Source: Paracoccaceae bacterium (GTDB lineage: Bacteria > Pseudomonadota > Alphaproteobacteria > Rhodobacterales > Rhodobacteraceae). From it: DNA of 41,091 nucleotides. The notes under the pieces were generated by a model. It made no database searches and was not told the origin of the DNA. It was given only the letters and a program-made list of their open reading frames with translations. Below, in pieces: positions 23,748-32,135 of the stretch. The translations under genes were made by a program, and so were the position numbers. Position 1 is the stretch's first letter; each line of letters opens with the position of its first letter. The stretch lies in the NCBI GenBank assembly GCA_020846995.1, contig JADLCV010000193.1:1-41091 (forward strand), given 5' to 3'.

Positions 23748-26700
23748 CTATTCGGCGACGTGCAGGCGCGGGCGCGGGCCCTCGAGCTCGAGGCGCAGGA
23801 TGCGGTCCTCGAGGTCGGCGATCTCGACCCGGCGGGCGGCGAGATCCTCGGCCAGCACGGCCGCGTCCGGCGGCGCGGGCGCCTCGTCGCGCGCTCCGAC
23901 GAAGCGGCCGAAGGCCCAGGCAAGGAGCCGCTGGAGGTCGTCCATGATGAGAAAGAAGCTCGGCACGACGACGAGCGACAGGACCGTCGAGGCGAGGATG
24001 CCGCCGATGACCGCCGTCGCCATCGGCGCCCGGAAGCTTCCGCCCTCGCCCACGCCGAGCGCCGGCGGCAGCATCCCCGCCGACATGGCGATCGAGGTCA
24101 TGACGATCGGGCGGGCCCGCTTGTGGCCGGCCTCGACCACGGCGGCGAAGCGCGTCATCCCCCGGGCCCGCATCTCGACCGCGAAATCGACGAGCAGGAT
24201 CGCGTTCTTGGTGACGATGCCCATGAGCATGAGGATGCCGATGAGGACCGGCATCGACACCGGCGAGTTGGTCAGGAGCAGGGCCGCCGCCACCCCGCCG
24301 ATGGCGAGCGGCAGCGAGAAGAGGATGGTGAAGGGCTGGATCACCGACTTGAAGAGCAGGATCAGGACCGCGAGCACGAGGAAGAGCCCGAGCAGCATGG
24401 CGTTGACGAAACCCATGTTGAGTTCGGCCTGGGCCTCGGCCTCGCCCGATTCGGCGATGTGCACGCCCGCGGGCATCTCGACCCCGTCGATGATCGCCTT
24501 GAAGCGCGCCGTCGCCGTGCCGAGGACGACGCCGGGGGCGAGGGTGGCGCCGATCGTCGCCACCCGCTCGCGGTTCAGCCGCTTGACGATCGAGGGGCCC
24601 TGGGCGATCGCGACGTCGGCCACGGCGACGAGCGGGACGGTGGTCCCGCGCGCGGTCGGCACCCGGAGGGCGTCGAGGCGGGCGAGGTCGTCCCTCGCGT
24701 CGGCCGCGAGCTCGACCCGGACCGGGATCAGGCGGTCGTCGATCGAGACCTTGGCGTTCATGGCGTCGAAGTCGCCGATCGTGGCGACGCGGATCGACTG
24801 GGCGAGCGCCGCCGTCGTGACGCCGAGCCGCGCCGCCTCGGCCGCCCGCGGCGTGATCTGGATCTCGGGGCGCGGCAGCGCCCCCTCGGTCGAGACGTCG
24901 GTGAACATGGCGTCGCGCCGCAACGCTGCCTCGAGCCGCGCCACCGCGAGGTCGAGCGCCGCCCCGTCCTCGGAGAGGATCGAATAGGTGATGTCGCGCC
25001 CGCCGCCGCCGGGGCCGAAGTTGGTCCGGTAGGCGCGGATGTCGGGGATCGGGGCCATGGCCAGGCTGACGTCGTGCTCGATCGCGGCCTGCGACCGCTT
25101 GCGTCCCTCGACCGGGACGTCGGGGATCCACTCGTTCACGAGCGGGATCCGCTCGACGAGGTCGAGGAGCTTGCGCTTGAGCGAGCGGTCGAGTTCGTCG
25201 AGCAGGATCGTGACCGAGGCCCGCCGGACGTCGAGATCGCCCGTCGGCGAGGAGCCGCCGAGGACGAAGATGCTGCGGACCCCGTCGATGCCCTTCACCG
25301 CCGCGACGATGCGGTCGGTCGCGACGCGGGTGTCGTCGAGGGTCGAGCCGGGGGGCAGCTCGACCGAGACCGGGATGCGCCCGGAATCGTCCTCGGGCAT
25401 GAACGAGCCCGGGACCTGGAGCATGAAGTGCACCGACACGGCGAGGACGACGAAGGCCGAGACGAGCGTCAGGTAGCGGGCCGGGATGAAGAGGAGCCGC
25501 CCCGTCGCCGTGGCCCGGACGAGGGCCACGTAGCCGCGCATCGTCAGCCCGTCGCGGTGCCCGTGCCCCAGGGCGTCGCGGGCGCGCATGAAGTAGGCCG
25601 CGAGCATCGGCGTGATGAGCCGGGCGACGAGCAGCGAGAAGAGGACGGCGATGGCGACGGTCAGTCCGAACTGGCGGAAATACTGCCCGGCGATGCCGGG
25701 CATGAACGACACCGGCGCGAAGACCGCGACGATCGCCGCCGTCGTCGCGATGACGGCGAGGCCGATCTCGTCGGCGGCCTCGATCGCGGCGCGGTAGGGC
25801 GACTTGCCCATGCGGATGTGGCGCTGGATGTTCTCGACCTCGACGATGGCATCGTCGACGAGGATGCCGGTGGCGAGCGTGATGGCGAGGAACGAGACGA
25901 GGTTGAGCGAGAAGCCGAGAAGGTCCATGACCCAGAAGGTCGGGATCGCCGACAGGGGCAGGGCGAGGGCCGAGATGACGGTGGCGCGCCAGTTGCGCAG
26001 GAAGGCCAGGACGACGAGGACGGCGAGCAGCGCCCCCTCGATCAGCGTGTGCAGCGCCGCCTCGTAGTTGCCGTAGGTGAAGGACACGGTGTCGTCGACG
26101 AGTTCGATCGTCACCCCCGGATGGGCGGCGCGGATGCGGTCGAGGGCCGCGTGGGTCGCCTCGGCGACCGAGACCTCGGAGGCCCCCTTGGCGCGGAAGA
26201 CGGGAAAGACGACGACGTCCTTGCCGTCGAGGCGGGCGAAGGAGCGCAGCGACACATGGGTGTCGGTGACGGTGCCGAGCTGGTCGAGGCGCACGCGCTG
26301 GCCCGAGGGCAGCGCGATCGGCATCGCCGCGAGGCGTCCCGCATCGCCCTGGTCGCCGAGGAGCCGGATCGCCTGCTCGCCGCCGCCAAGCTCGCCCCGG
26401 CCGGCGCCGAGGTTGGCGTTCATGGCCCGCACCTGCTGGCTGACCGCGGCGGCGGTGACGCCGTGGGCATCGAGCCGCAGGGGATCGAGCACGACCCGGA
26501 TCTCGCGGTCGGCACCGCCGTAGCGGCCGACGCGGCCGACGCCGGCGAGGCCCTGCAGCTCGCCGCCGATGACGTCGTCGACGAACCACGACAGCTCCTC
26601 GAAGCTCATCGCCGGGGCCGAGACGGCGAAGGTCATGATCGCCTGGCCCTCGACGTCGATGCGGGTGACGGTCGGGGCATCGACATCGGCCGGCAGGTCG

Positions 26701-27050
26701 CCGCGGATGCGGTCGACGGTGTCCTTGACGTCCTGCACCGCCTTGTCGGTCGGAACCTCCATGCGGAACTCGACCATCGTCTGCGACGAGCCGTCGGTGA
26801 CGTTCGACATCACGTTCTTGACGCCGGAGATGCCGGCGACGGCGTCCTCGACCTGGCGCGTCACCTGGGTCTCGATCTCGGCCGGGGCGGCCCCGGGCTG
26901 GCTGACCGAGATGGCGACGAGCGGCAGGTCGATCGAGGGGAACTGGGTGATGGGCAGGCGGCCGAAGGCCTGCCAGCCCACCACGAGCAGGAGCAGGAAG
27001 GCGAGGATGGGGGCGATCGGGTTGCGGATCGACCAGGCCGAGAAGTTCAT
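23748..27050 (-). CDS. RND family multidrug/solute efflux pump, inner-membrane component
   Basis: The 1100-residue protein has the AcrB/MdtC plan: two sets of six membrane helices and two large periplasmic loops. Proton-relay residues are present: Asp399-Asp400 in GILVDDAIVEVEN and Lys948 in GIVTKNAILLVDF. The start (ATG 27050) overlaps the MFP stop. It is longer than the usual 1030-1050 residues because of a roughly 50-60-residue cytoplasmic C-terminal tail, rich in Glu, Arg and Leu, that looks able to form a coiled coil (AEDLAARRVEIADLEDRILR). No outer-membrane channel gene is adjacent, so it presumably shares a TolC-like protein encoded elsewhere. Its substrate is unknown. Confidence 0.96.
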   Translation of the reverse strand: MNFSAWSIRNPIAPILAFLLLLVVGWQAFGRLPITQFPSIDLPLVAISVSQPGAAPAEIETQVTRQVEDAVAGISGVKNVMSNVTDGSSQTMVEFRMEVPTDKAVQDVKDTVDRIRGDLPADVDAPTVTRIDVEGQAIMTFAVSAPAMSFEELSWFVDDVIGGELQGLAGVGRVGRYGGADREIRVVLDPLRLDAHGVTAAAVSQQVRAMNANLGAGRGELGGGEQAIRLLGDQGDAGRLAAMPIALPSGQRVRLDQLGTVTDTHVSLRSFARLDGKDVVVFPVFRAKGASEVSVAEATHAALDRIRAAHPGVTIELVDDTVSFTYGNYEAALHTLIEGALLAVLVVLAFLRNWRATVISALALPLSAIPTFWVMDLLGFSLNLVSFLAITLATGILVDDAIVEVENIQRHIRMGKSPYRAAIEAADEIGLAVIATTAAIVAVFAPVSFMPGIAGQYFRQFGLTVAIAVLFSLLVARLITPMLAAYFMRARDALGHGHRDGLTMRGYVALVRATATGRLLFIPARYLTLVSAFVVLAVSVHFMLQVPGSFMPEDDSGRIPVSVELPPGSTLDDTRVATDRIVAAVKGIDGVRSIFVLGGSSPTGDLDVRRASVTILLDELDRSLKRKLLDLVERIPLVNEWIPDVPVEGRKRSQAAIEHDVSLAMAPIPDIRAYRTNFGPGGGGRDITYSILSEDGAALDLAVARLEAALRRDAMFTDVSTEGALPRPEIQITPRAAEAARLGVTTAALAQSIRVATIGDFDAMNAKVSIDDRLIPVRVELAADARDDLARLDALRVPTARGTTVPLVAVADVAIAQGPSIVKRLNRERVATIGATLAPGVVLGTATARFKAIIDGVEMPAGVHIAESGEAEAQAELNMGFVNAMLLGLFLVLAVLILLFKSVIQPFTILFSLPLAIGGVAAALLLTNSPVSMPVLIGILMLMGIVTKNAILLVDFAVEMRARGMTRFAAVVEAGHKRARPIVMTSIAMSAGMLPPALGVGEGGSFRAPMATAVIGGILASTVLSLVVVPSFFLIMDDLQRLLAWAFGRFVGARDEAPAPPDAAVLAEDLAARRVEIADLEDRILRLELEGPRPRLHVAE

Positions 27051-28288
27051 GGCGCCTCCTCCGCCTGCGCCGCGGGGCCGGCCGTGGCCGGCACCGGGCG
27101 GATGTGGTCGCCGTCGCGCACGAACGCCGCCGCCCGCGTCACCACGAGGTCCCCCGCCGCGAGCCCGGCGACGATCCCGATCATCCCGCCCTCGCGGATG
27201 CCCGTGGTCACCGCCACCCGCTCGACGACCCCCTCGCGCACGCGCATCACGCTCGCCCGACCGCTGTCCGAGCCGACGGCGGTCACCGGCACGGCCAGCT
27301 GTTCCTCCTCGGCGACGACGATCTCGGCGGCCAGGAACATGCCCAGCACCGCCGGGGCGGCGGGGTCGATGGTGATGCGGGCGAAGCCGAGCCGGGTCTG
27401 GGGGTCGATCGCGGGCTCGACCAGGCGGACCTTGCCCGCGACCGGCTGCGGCCAGCCCGCGCTCGAGAGGTTCGCCCCCTGCCCGGGAAGGACGCGCAGC
27501 CGGTCGGGTTCGGCGAGTTCGGCCCGCAGTTCCATGGCCCCGTCGCGGACGAGGGTGAACATGGTCGGGCCGGCGCCGCTCGCGATGGCGCCGACGACGG
27601 CGTTGCGGGCGACGACGAGGCCCGCGACCGGCGCCTTGACCTCGGTGCGGGCGAGCTGGAGGCGGGCATTGGCGATCTGGGCATCGACGACGCCAAGCTG
27701 GGCCCGCGCCGCCTCGATCCCCTGGGCGGCGACGCGGACGGCGGCGCGGGCGGCGACGGCGCCGGCCGTCGCCTGCTCGGCCTGGGCGCGGGGCACGTTG
27801 CCCTCGGCCGCAAGCCGCTCGGCCCGGGCCGCGACCCGCTCGGCCTCCTCGGCGCTCGCCGTGGTCTGGGCGAGGCTCGCCTCGGCCTGGGCGATCTGGG
27901 CCCCGGCCGCGGCCCGGCTGGCCGCCAGCTGCGAGAGCTGCAGCTCGAGCGTCGCCGTCGAGAGCCGGGCGAGGACCTCGCCCTCGGCGACACGGTCGCC
28001 GATCTCGGCCAGGACCGCCTCGACCCGCTGGCCCTCGACGAGCGGCTGCACGCGGACCTCCTCGACCGCCTCGACGAGGCCCGAGGCGATGATGCGGTCG
28101 CGCAGGAGGACCGGGGCCGCGGCCGAGACGGTGATCGCCGGCAGGGCCGGGGCCGGGGCGGCCGCGGTGGCCGGCACCGCCGCCTCGGCCGCCGGCACGG
28201 CGGCCTCGGGCCCGGCGGGGGCGGCGGCCAGGGCGAGGATCACGCCCGCGACCGCGGCGGCCGGAAGAAGGGTGCGCAGGAGGGACAT
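27047..28288 (-). CDS. RND efflux periplasmic adaptor (membrane fusion protein)
   Basis: The 413-residue HlyD/AcrA-type adaptor starts with a signal-like helix (LLRTLLPAAAVAGVILALA), then an unusually Ala/Pro-rich linker of about 30 residues. Lipoyl halves follow (VEEVRVQPLVEGQRVEAVLA and APVAGLVVARNAVVG) around a long alpha-helical hairpin of Ala, Glu and Arg, then beta-barrel and membrane-proximal domains. It has no lipobox, so the N-terminal helix may stay as an anchor. ATG 28288 lies 1 bp after the TetR stop, and its own stop overlaps the pump gene (ATGA). It links the pump to an outer-membrane channel. Confidence 0.93.
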   Translation of the reverse strand: MSLLRTLLPAAAVAGVILALAAAPAGPEAAVPAAEAAVPATAAAPAPALPAITVSAAAPVLLRDRIIASGLVEAVEEVRVQPLVEGQRVEAVLAEIGDRVAEGEVLARLSTATLELQLSQLAASRAAAGAQIAQAEASLAQTTASAEEAERVAARAERLAAEGNVPRAQAEQATAGAVAARAAVRVAAQGIEAARAQLGVVDAQIANARLQLARTEVKAPVAGLVVARNAVVGAIASGAGPTMFTLVRDGAMELRAELAEPDRLRVLPGQGANLSSAGWPQPVAGKVRLVEPAIDPQTRLGFARITIDPAAPAVLGMFLAAEIVVAEEEQLAVPVTAVGSDSGRASVMRVREGVVERVAVTTGIREGGMIGIVAGLAAGDLVVTRAAAFVRDGDHIRPVPATAGPAAQAEEAP

Positions 28289-28289
28289 C

Positions 28290-28928
28290 TCAGCCCTTCC
28301 CGACCGTGGCCACGACATCGTCGAGCAGGCGCTCGATCGTCTCGACGATGAGCGCGTTGACCTCGCGGTCGGCCGGCATGCCCGGGATGCGGTCGATCGC
28401 GGCCCCGCGCACGAGGATGAAGATGATGCGGATCACGGCCCCGAAGCGGGCCCTGGCCTCGGCCGGGGACAGTCCGCTGACGAGCGCGAGCACCTGCGCG
28501 ATGCGATCCTTGATTCCCTCCTCCATCCGCCACAGGAGGGCGGCGATGTCGGGCTTGCGGCCGGCGGCGGCAATGATCTCGGCCCAGAGGGGTGAATCGT
28601 CGTCGCAGCTGCGCTCCAGCCGCCCCGCGATCGCCACCTTGAGCGCGGCGAGGGGATCCCGCGCGCCGGTGACGGCGCGGAAGTCGCGCTCGGCCACGGC
28701 GAGGTCGCGGGCGATCATCGCCTCGACCAGCGCCGCCTTGGAGGGGAAGTAGCGGTAGAAGTTGCCCGCACTCATCCCCGCCGCCCGCGCGAGGTCCTTC
28801 ATCGAGGCGCCGTCGAAGCCCTTCTCGACGAAAGCCCGGCGCGCGAGCGCGAGGATCGCGGCGGCGCGGTCGGCGGCCGCCTCGGGCCGCTCGGGCGCAA
28901 GCATCTGGGCGCGGGTATCCTCGGGCAC
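28290..28928 (-). CDS. TetR/AcrR family repressor of the efflux operon
   Basis: The 212-residue protein has the TetR N-terminal helix-turn-helix (GASMKDLARAAGMSAGNFYR, about residues 40-59, followed by YFPSKAALVEAMI) and a helical ligand-binding domain. The start is GTG 28928 with GAGGAG upstream; an ATG at 28904 is an alternative. It is the first gene of the repressor-adaptor-pump operon, so it should autoregulate. A perfect palindrome 26 bp upstream is the likely operator. Such repressors release DNA on binding pump substrates. Confidence 0.94.
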   Translation of the reverse strand: MPEDTRAQMLAPERPEAAADRAAAILALARRAFVEKGFDGASMKDLARAAGMSAGNFYRYFPSKAALVEAMIARDLAVAERDFRAVTGARDPLAALKVAIAGRLERSCDDDSPLWAEIIAAAGRKPDIAALLWRMEEGIKDRIAQVLALVSGLSPAEARARFGAVIRIIFILVRGAAIDRIPGMPADREVNALIVETIERLLDDVVATVGKG

Positions 28929-28953
28929 GCGGGCAGTCTCCTCGACTCGCTCG

Positions 28954-28971
28954 TGAATGAACGTTCATTCA
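28954..28971. promoter_or_regulatory. TetR-family operator upstream of the efflux operon
   Basis: TGAATGAACGTTCATTCA is a perfect 18-bp palindrome just before the TetR gene, and closely matches operators of AcrR-like repressors. On the minus strand a TGGACA -35 (28998-28993) and a TATGAA -10 (28973-28968) have a 19-bp spacer, so the operator overlaps the -10 and start region, consistent with autorepression. Confidence 0.75.
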
Positions 28972-29087
28972 TATGGGCCCACCCCTTCCCCTTGTCCAGA
29001 CCCCCTGCCCCCGGGCCACGCGGAATTCATTGCCCCCCGCCCGGGCCGGCCGCCGCCGGCGCGGGGGCCGGGGGCGCGCGCCTTCGC

Positions 29088-31376
29088 TCAGCTGCAGTCG
29101 GAATGGCCGCAGGCGCGGCAGGTCATGCAGCCCTCGATCATCACGAGGCCGGGGGCGCCGCAGGCCGGACAGGCCTTTCCGGCCGGGGCCGACCCGGCCA
29201 CCCCGTCGTGGGCCCCGGGGTCGGCCTTGAGGCCGCGCCCCTCGGCGGCGATGAAGCCGATGGCGACGAGGTGACGCTCGATGACGCTGCCGATCGCGGC
29301 GAGGATCGAGGGGACGTGGCGGCCCTCGATCCAGGCCCCGCCGCGGGGATCGAAGACCGCCTTGAGTTCCTCGACGACGAAGGAGACATCGCCCCCCCGC
29401 CGGAACACGGCCGAGATCATTCGGGTCAGCGCCACGGTCCAGGCGTAGTGCTCCATGTTCTTGGAGTTGATGAAGATCTCGAACGGCCGCCGGCGTCCGC
29501 CGGTGTCGATGTCGTTGATCGTGATGTAGATCGCGTGCTCGGAGACGGGCCATGTCAGCTTGTAGGTGGGCCCCTCGAGCGCGACCGGCCGGGCCAGCGG
29601 GACCGACCGCGGGGCCTCGGCCGGCGCCCCGCCCGGCGCCGCGCCCGCGCCGGCCGCGGGCGCGCCCGGGGGCGCCGTGGCGGCGCCCGCCTCCAGCACC
29701 GCCCCCGTGACCGGGTTCGGCCGGAAGGTCGTGCAGCCCTTGCAGCCCGTCTCCCAGGCCAGGCGGTAGACGTCGCGGAAGGCCTCGAAGGCGATGTCGG
29801 CGGGGACGTTGATGGTCTTGGAGATGCTCGAATCGACCCAGCGCTGGGCCGCGGCCTGCATGCGCAGGTGCTCGGCCGGCGAAAGCTCTCCGGCGGTGAC
29901 GAGATGGGCGGGAAGGGGGGCGTCGCCGAAGCGGGCGCGCCAGAGGGCGACGGCGTGGTCGGTCACCTCCTCCTCGCTGCGGTTGCCGTCGGGCATGAGC
30001 ACCCGGCGCCGATAGGCGGTGGCAAAGATCGGCTCGATCCCCGAGGACACGTTGCCGGCGAAGAGGCTGATCGTGCCTGTCGGCGCCACCGACAGGAGGA
30101 GGGCGTTGCGGATGCCGTCGCGGGCGACGGCGGCGCGCACCTCCTCGTCCATCCGCGCCATGGTGCCCGAGGCGAGGAAGCGGTCGGCCTCGAAAAGCGG
30201 GAAGGGCCCCTTCTCGCGGGCGAGCGCGCTCGAGGCGAGATAGGCCGCCCGGGCGATGCGCTGGAACCAGGCCTCGGCCAGTCCCGCGGCCTCGGCACTC
30301 CCGTAGCGGAGGCCGAGCATGGCCAGCGCGTCGGCAAGCCCGGTGACGCCGAGCCCGAGGCGGCGCTTGGCCCGCGCCTCGGCCGCCTGCTCGGGCAGGG
30401 GGAAGCGGCTCGCCTCGATCGTGTTGTCGAGCATCCGCACCGCCACGGCCACGAGGTCGTCGAGGGCGGCGAGGTCGAGGGCAGCGTCGGGGCCGAAGGG
30501 GTCCCGCACCAGCCGGGCCAGGTTGAGCGAGCCGAGGAGGCAGGCGCCATAGGGCGGCAGCGGCTGCTCTCCGCAGGGGTTGGTCGCCGCGATCGTCTCG
30601 GCATACCAGAGGTTGTTCATCGCGTTGACGCGGTCGATGAAGATCACCCCCGGTTCGGCGACCTCGTAGGTGGCGCGCATGATGCGGTCCCAGAGCGCGC
30701 GGGCCGGGACGGTGGCGAAGGTCCGGCCGGCGAAGATGAGCGGCCAGTCGGCATCGGCGTCGAGCGCCGCCATGAAGGCGTCGGTGACCAGCACCGAGAG
30801 GTTGAAGTTGCGCAGCCGCCCGGGGTCGCGCTTGGCATCGACGAACGCGAGGATGTCGGGGTGGTCGCAGCGCAGGGTCGCCATCATCGCCCCGCGCCGG
30901 CTGCCCGCCGACATGATGGTGGCGCACATGGCGTCCCAGACGTCCATGAACGACAGCGGCCCCGAGGCGTCCGCCCCCACCCCGTGGACGGGGGCCCCGC
31001 GCGGGCGGATGGTCGAGAAGTCGTGGCCGATGCCGCCCCCCTGCTGCATCGTCAGCGCCGCCTCCTTCAGGGCCTGGAAGATGCCGGCGAGGCTGTCGGG
31101 GATCGTGCCCATGACGAAGCAGTTGAAGAGCGTGACCTCGCGGCCGGTGCCGGCGCCGGCGAGGATGCGGCCGGCGGGCAGGAAGCGGAAATCCTCGAGG
31201 GCGGCGTAGAAGCGCGCCTCCCAGACGGCGGGGTCGGCCTCGGCGGCGGCGAGGGCGCGGGCGACGCGCCGCCAGCTGTCCTCGACGGTGAGATCGTGCA
31301 AGGTGCCGTCGGCGTCCCGGAAGCGATACTTCATGTCCCAGATCTGTTCGGCGATCGCGGCGGCGAAGCGGCTCAT
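29088..31376 (-). CDS. nrdJ: Adenosylcobalamin-dependent (class II) ribonucleoside reductase
   Basis: The 762-residue protein has the class II core: the radical cysteine in NPCGEQ (residues 266-270), redox-partner cysteines at 86 (LFNCFVMG) and 279 (GACLLGSLNL), the phosphate-binding VAPTGTISLFAGN, and a C-terminal tail with paired cysteines (CPACGAPGL, CMTCRACGHSDC), likely zinc-binding and re-reducing. It makes deoxyribonucleotides using B12, without oxygen dependence. Its last section carries an acidic/proline-rich linker then a separate domain seen in alphaproteobacterial NrdJ. It has its own promoter and no visible B12 riboswitch. Confidence 0.96.
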   Translation of the reverse strand: MSRFAAAIAEQIWDMKYRFRDADGTLHDLTVEDSWRRVARALAAAEADPAVWEARFYAALEDFRFLPAGRILAGAGTGREVTLFNCFVMGTIPDSLAGIFQALKEAALTMQQGGGIGHDFSTIRPRGAPVHGVGADASGPLSFMDVWDAMCATIMSAGSRRGAMMATLRCDHPDILAFVDAKRDPGRLRNFNLSVLVTDAFMAALDADADWPLIFAGRTFATVPARALWDRIMRATYEVAEPGVIFIDRVNAMNNLWYAETIAATNPCGEQPLPPYGACLLGSLNLARLVRDPFGPDAALDLAALDDLVAVAVRMLDNTIEASRFPLPEQAAEARAKRRLGLGVTGLADALAMLGLRYGSAEAAGLAEAWFQRIARAAYLASSALAREKGPFPLFEADRFLASGTMARMDEEVRAAVARDGIRNALLLSVAPTGTISLFAGNVSSGIEPIFATAYRRRVLMPDGNRSEEEVTDHAVALWRARFGDAPLPAHLVTAGELSPAEHLRMQAAAQRWVDSSISKTINVPADIAFEAFRDVYRLAWETGCKGCTTFRPNPVTGAVLEAGAATAPPGAPAAGAGAAPGGAPAEAPRSVPLARPVALEGPTYKLTWPVSEHAIYITINDIDTGGRRRPFEIFINSKNMEHYAWTVALTRMISAVFRRGGDVSFVVEELKAVFDPRGGAWIEGRHVPSILAAIGSVIERHLVAIGFIAAEGRGLKADPGAHDGVAGSAPAGKACPACGAPGLVMIEGCMTCRACGHSDCS

Positions 31377-31423
31377 CGGCGGCCTCCGGCATCCGGGGGA
31401 AGGAACGGGAAAGGGAAGGCGGA

Positions 31424-31452
31424 AGGATAGGCCCGCCCCCGCGGCCGGTCAA
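31424..31452 (-). promoter_or_regulatory. Promoter of nrdJ
   Basis: On the minus strand TTGACC (31452-31447) and TATCCT (31429-31424) have an ideal 17-bp spacer. The start point near 31417 leaves a 40-base leader before the nrdJ ATG. The -35 lies one base from the -35 of a possible divergent promoter for the DUF1489 gene. Confidence 0.6.
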
Positions 31453-31453
31453 C

Positions 31454-31481
31454 TTGCGCCCGGCGCCGGCGGCGCTAGGAT
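31454..31481 (+). promoter_or_regulatory. Possible promoter of the DUF1489 gene
   Basis: TTGCGC (31454-31459) and TAGGAT (31476-31481) are separated by 16 bp and lie 24 bp before GTG 31505. The match is modest, but the position is right and it is back-to-back with the nrdJ promoter. Confidence 0.35.
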
Positions 31482-31504
31482 GCCGCGAGGGCTTGGGGGT
31501 CAGG

Positions 31505-31936
31505 GTGGCCGATCACATACATCTCGTGAAACTCTGCGTCGGCGCCGAGAGCGTCGAGGATCTCGCCCGGTGGCAGGAGAGCCAGCGGCCGCGCTGGCCC
31601 GAGGGGCGGGCCCTGCATCTGACGCGGATGTGGCCGAAGCGGCAGGGGGAACTCCTCGCCGGGGGTTCGCTCTACTGGGTCATCAAGGGGCTGGTCCTCT
31701 GCCGCCAGCGGCTCCTCGGGCTCGAGGAGCGGAGGGGCGCCGACGGCATCCGCCGCTGCGCCCTCCTCCTCGACCCGGCGATCCTGCGCACCGAGCCGGT
31801 GCCGCGCGCGGCCTTCCAGGGCTGGCGCTACCTCGCCCCCGGCGACGCCCCGCGCGACCTTCTCGCCGGCCGCCCGCGCGAGGAGGCGCTGCCGCCGCGG
31901 CTGGCCGCGGCGCTGGCCGAGATCGGGCTTCGCTGA
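31505..31936 (+). CDS. DUF1489 family protein
   Basis: The 143-residue protein begins VADHIHLVKLCVGAES and contains YWVIKGLVLCRQRLLG, hallmarks of DUF1489, an alphaproteobacterial family of unknown function. I chose GTG 31505 because the family begins at this HLVKLCVG stretch, and a purine-rich GGGGGTCAGG lies just before; an ATG 51 bases upstream lies in the probable promoter. It is divergent from nrdJ and convergent with the small ORF beyond hisG. No catalytic motif was recognised. Confidence 0.87.
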   Translation: MADHIHLVKLCVGAESVEDLARWQESQRPRWPEGRALHLTRMWPKRQGELLAGGSLYWVIKGLVLCRQRLLGLEERRGADGIRRCALLLDPAILRTEPVPRAAFQGWRYLAPGDAPRDLLAGRPREEALPPRLAAALAEIGLR

Positions 31937-31955
31937 GCGCCCGCCCGGGGACCGG

Positions 31956-32108
31956 TCAGCAGCCGCCGAGCCTGGTGCAGGGCCTGCCGACCGTGACGGC
32001 GACGGATCGCGGGCCGCCGAAGGTGGTCCCGAACGGCCCCGTGCAGGCGGCGTCCTCGCAACCCGGGACCACGGAGACGGCGAGGGTCGGGCTCCGATGA
32101 TGCGGCAA
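31956..32108 (-). CDS. Possible small Cys-containing protein after hisG
   Basis: A minus-strand reading frame in phase with hisG but beyond its stop runs to TGA at 31956. From TTG 32108 it would encode 50 residues, ending VGRPCTRLGGC. Its codon third positions are nearly all G or C, like true genes here, and the four cysteines (GCEDAAC, GRPC, LGGC) with a Gly-rich centre (GPFGTTFGGPRS) look like a small disulfide-bonded exported domain. No ribosome site or convincing start was found. A GTG at about 32075 would give a shorter product. It could also be a decayed gene end. Confidence 0.35.
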   Translation of the reverse strand: MPHHRSPTLAVSVVPGCEDAACTGPFGTTFGGPRSVAVTVGRPCTRLGGC

Positions 32109-32135
32109 CCGCGGGGATCTGCGCGGTCCCGGTCG

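Noticed and set aside
31377-31504. Possible cobalamin riboswitch controlling nrdJ
   Set aside because: Only about 40 bases of leader remain between the predicted start point and ATG, and no B12-box-like sequence was seen.
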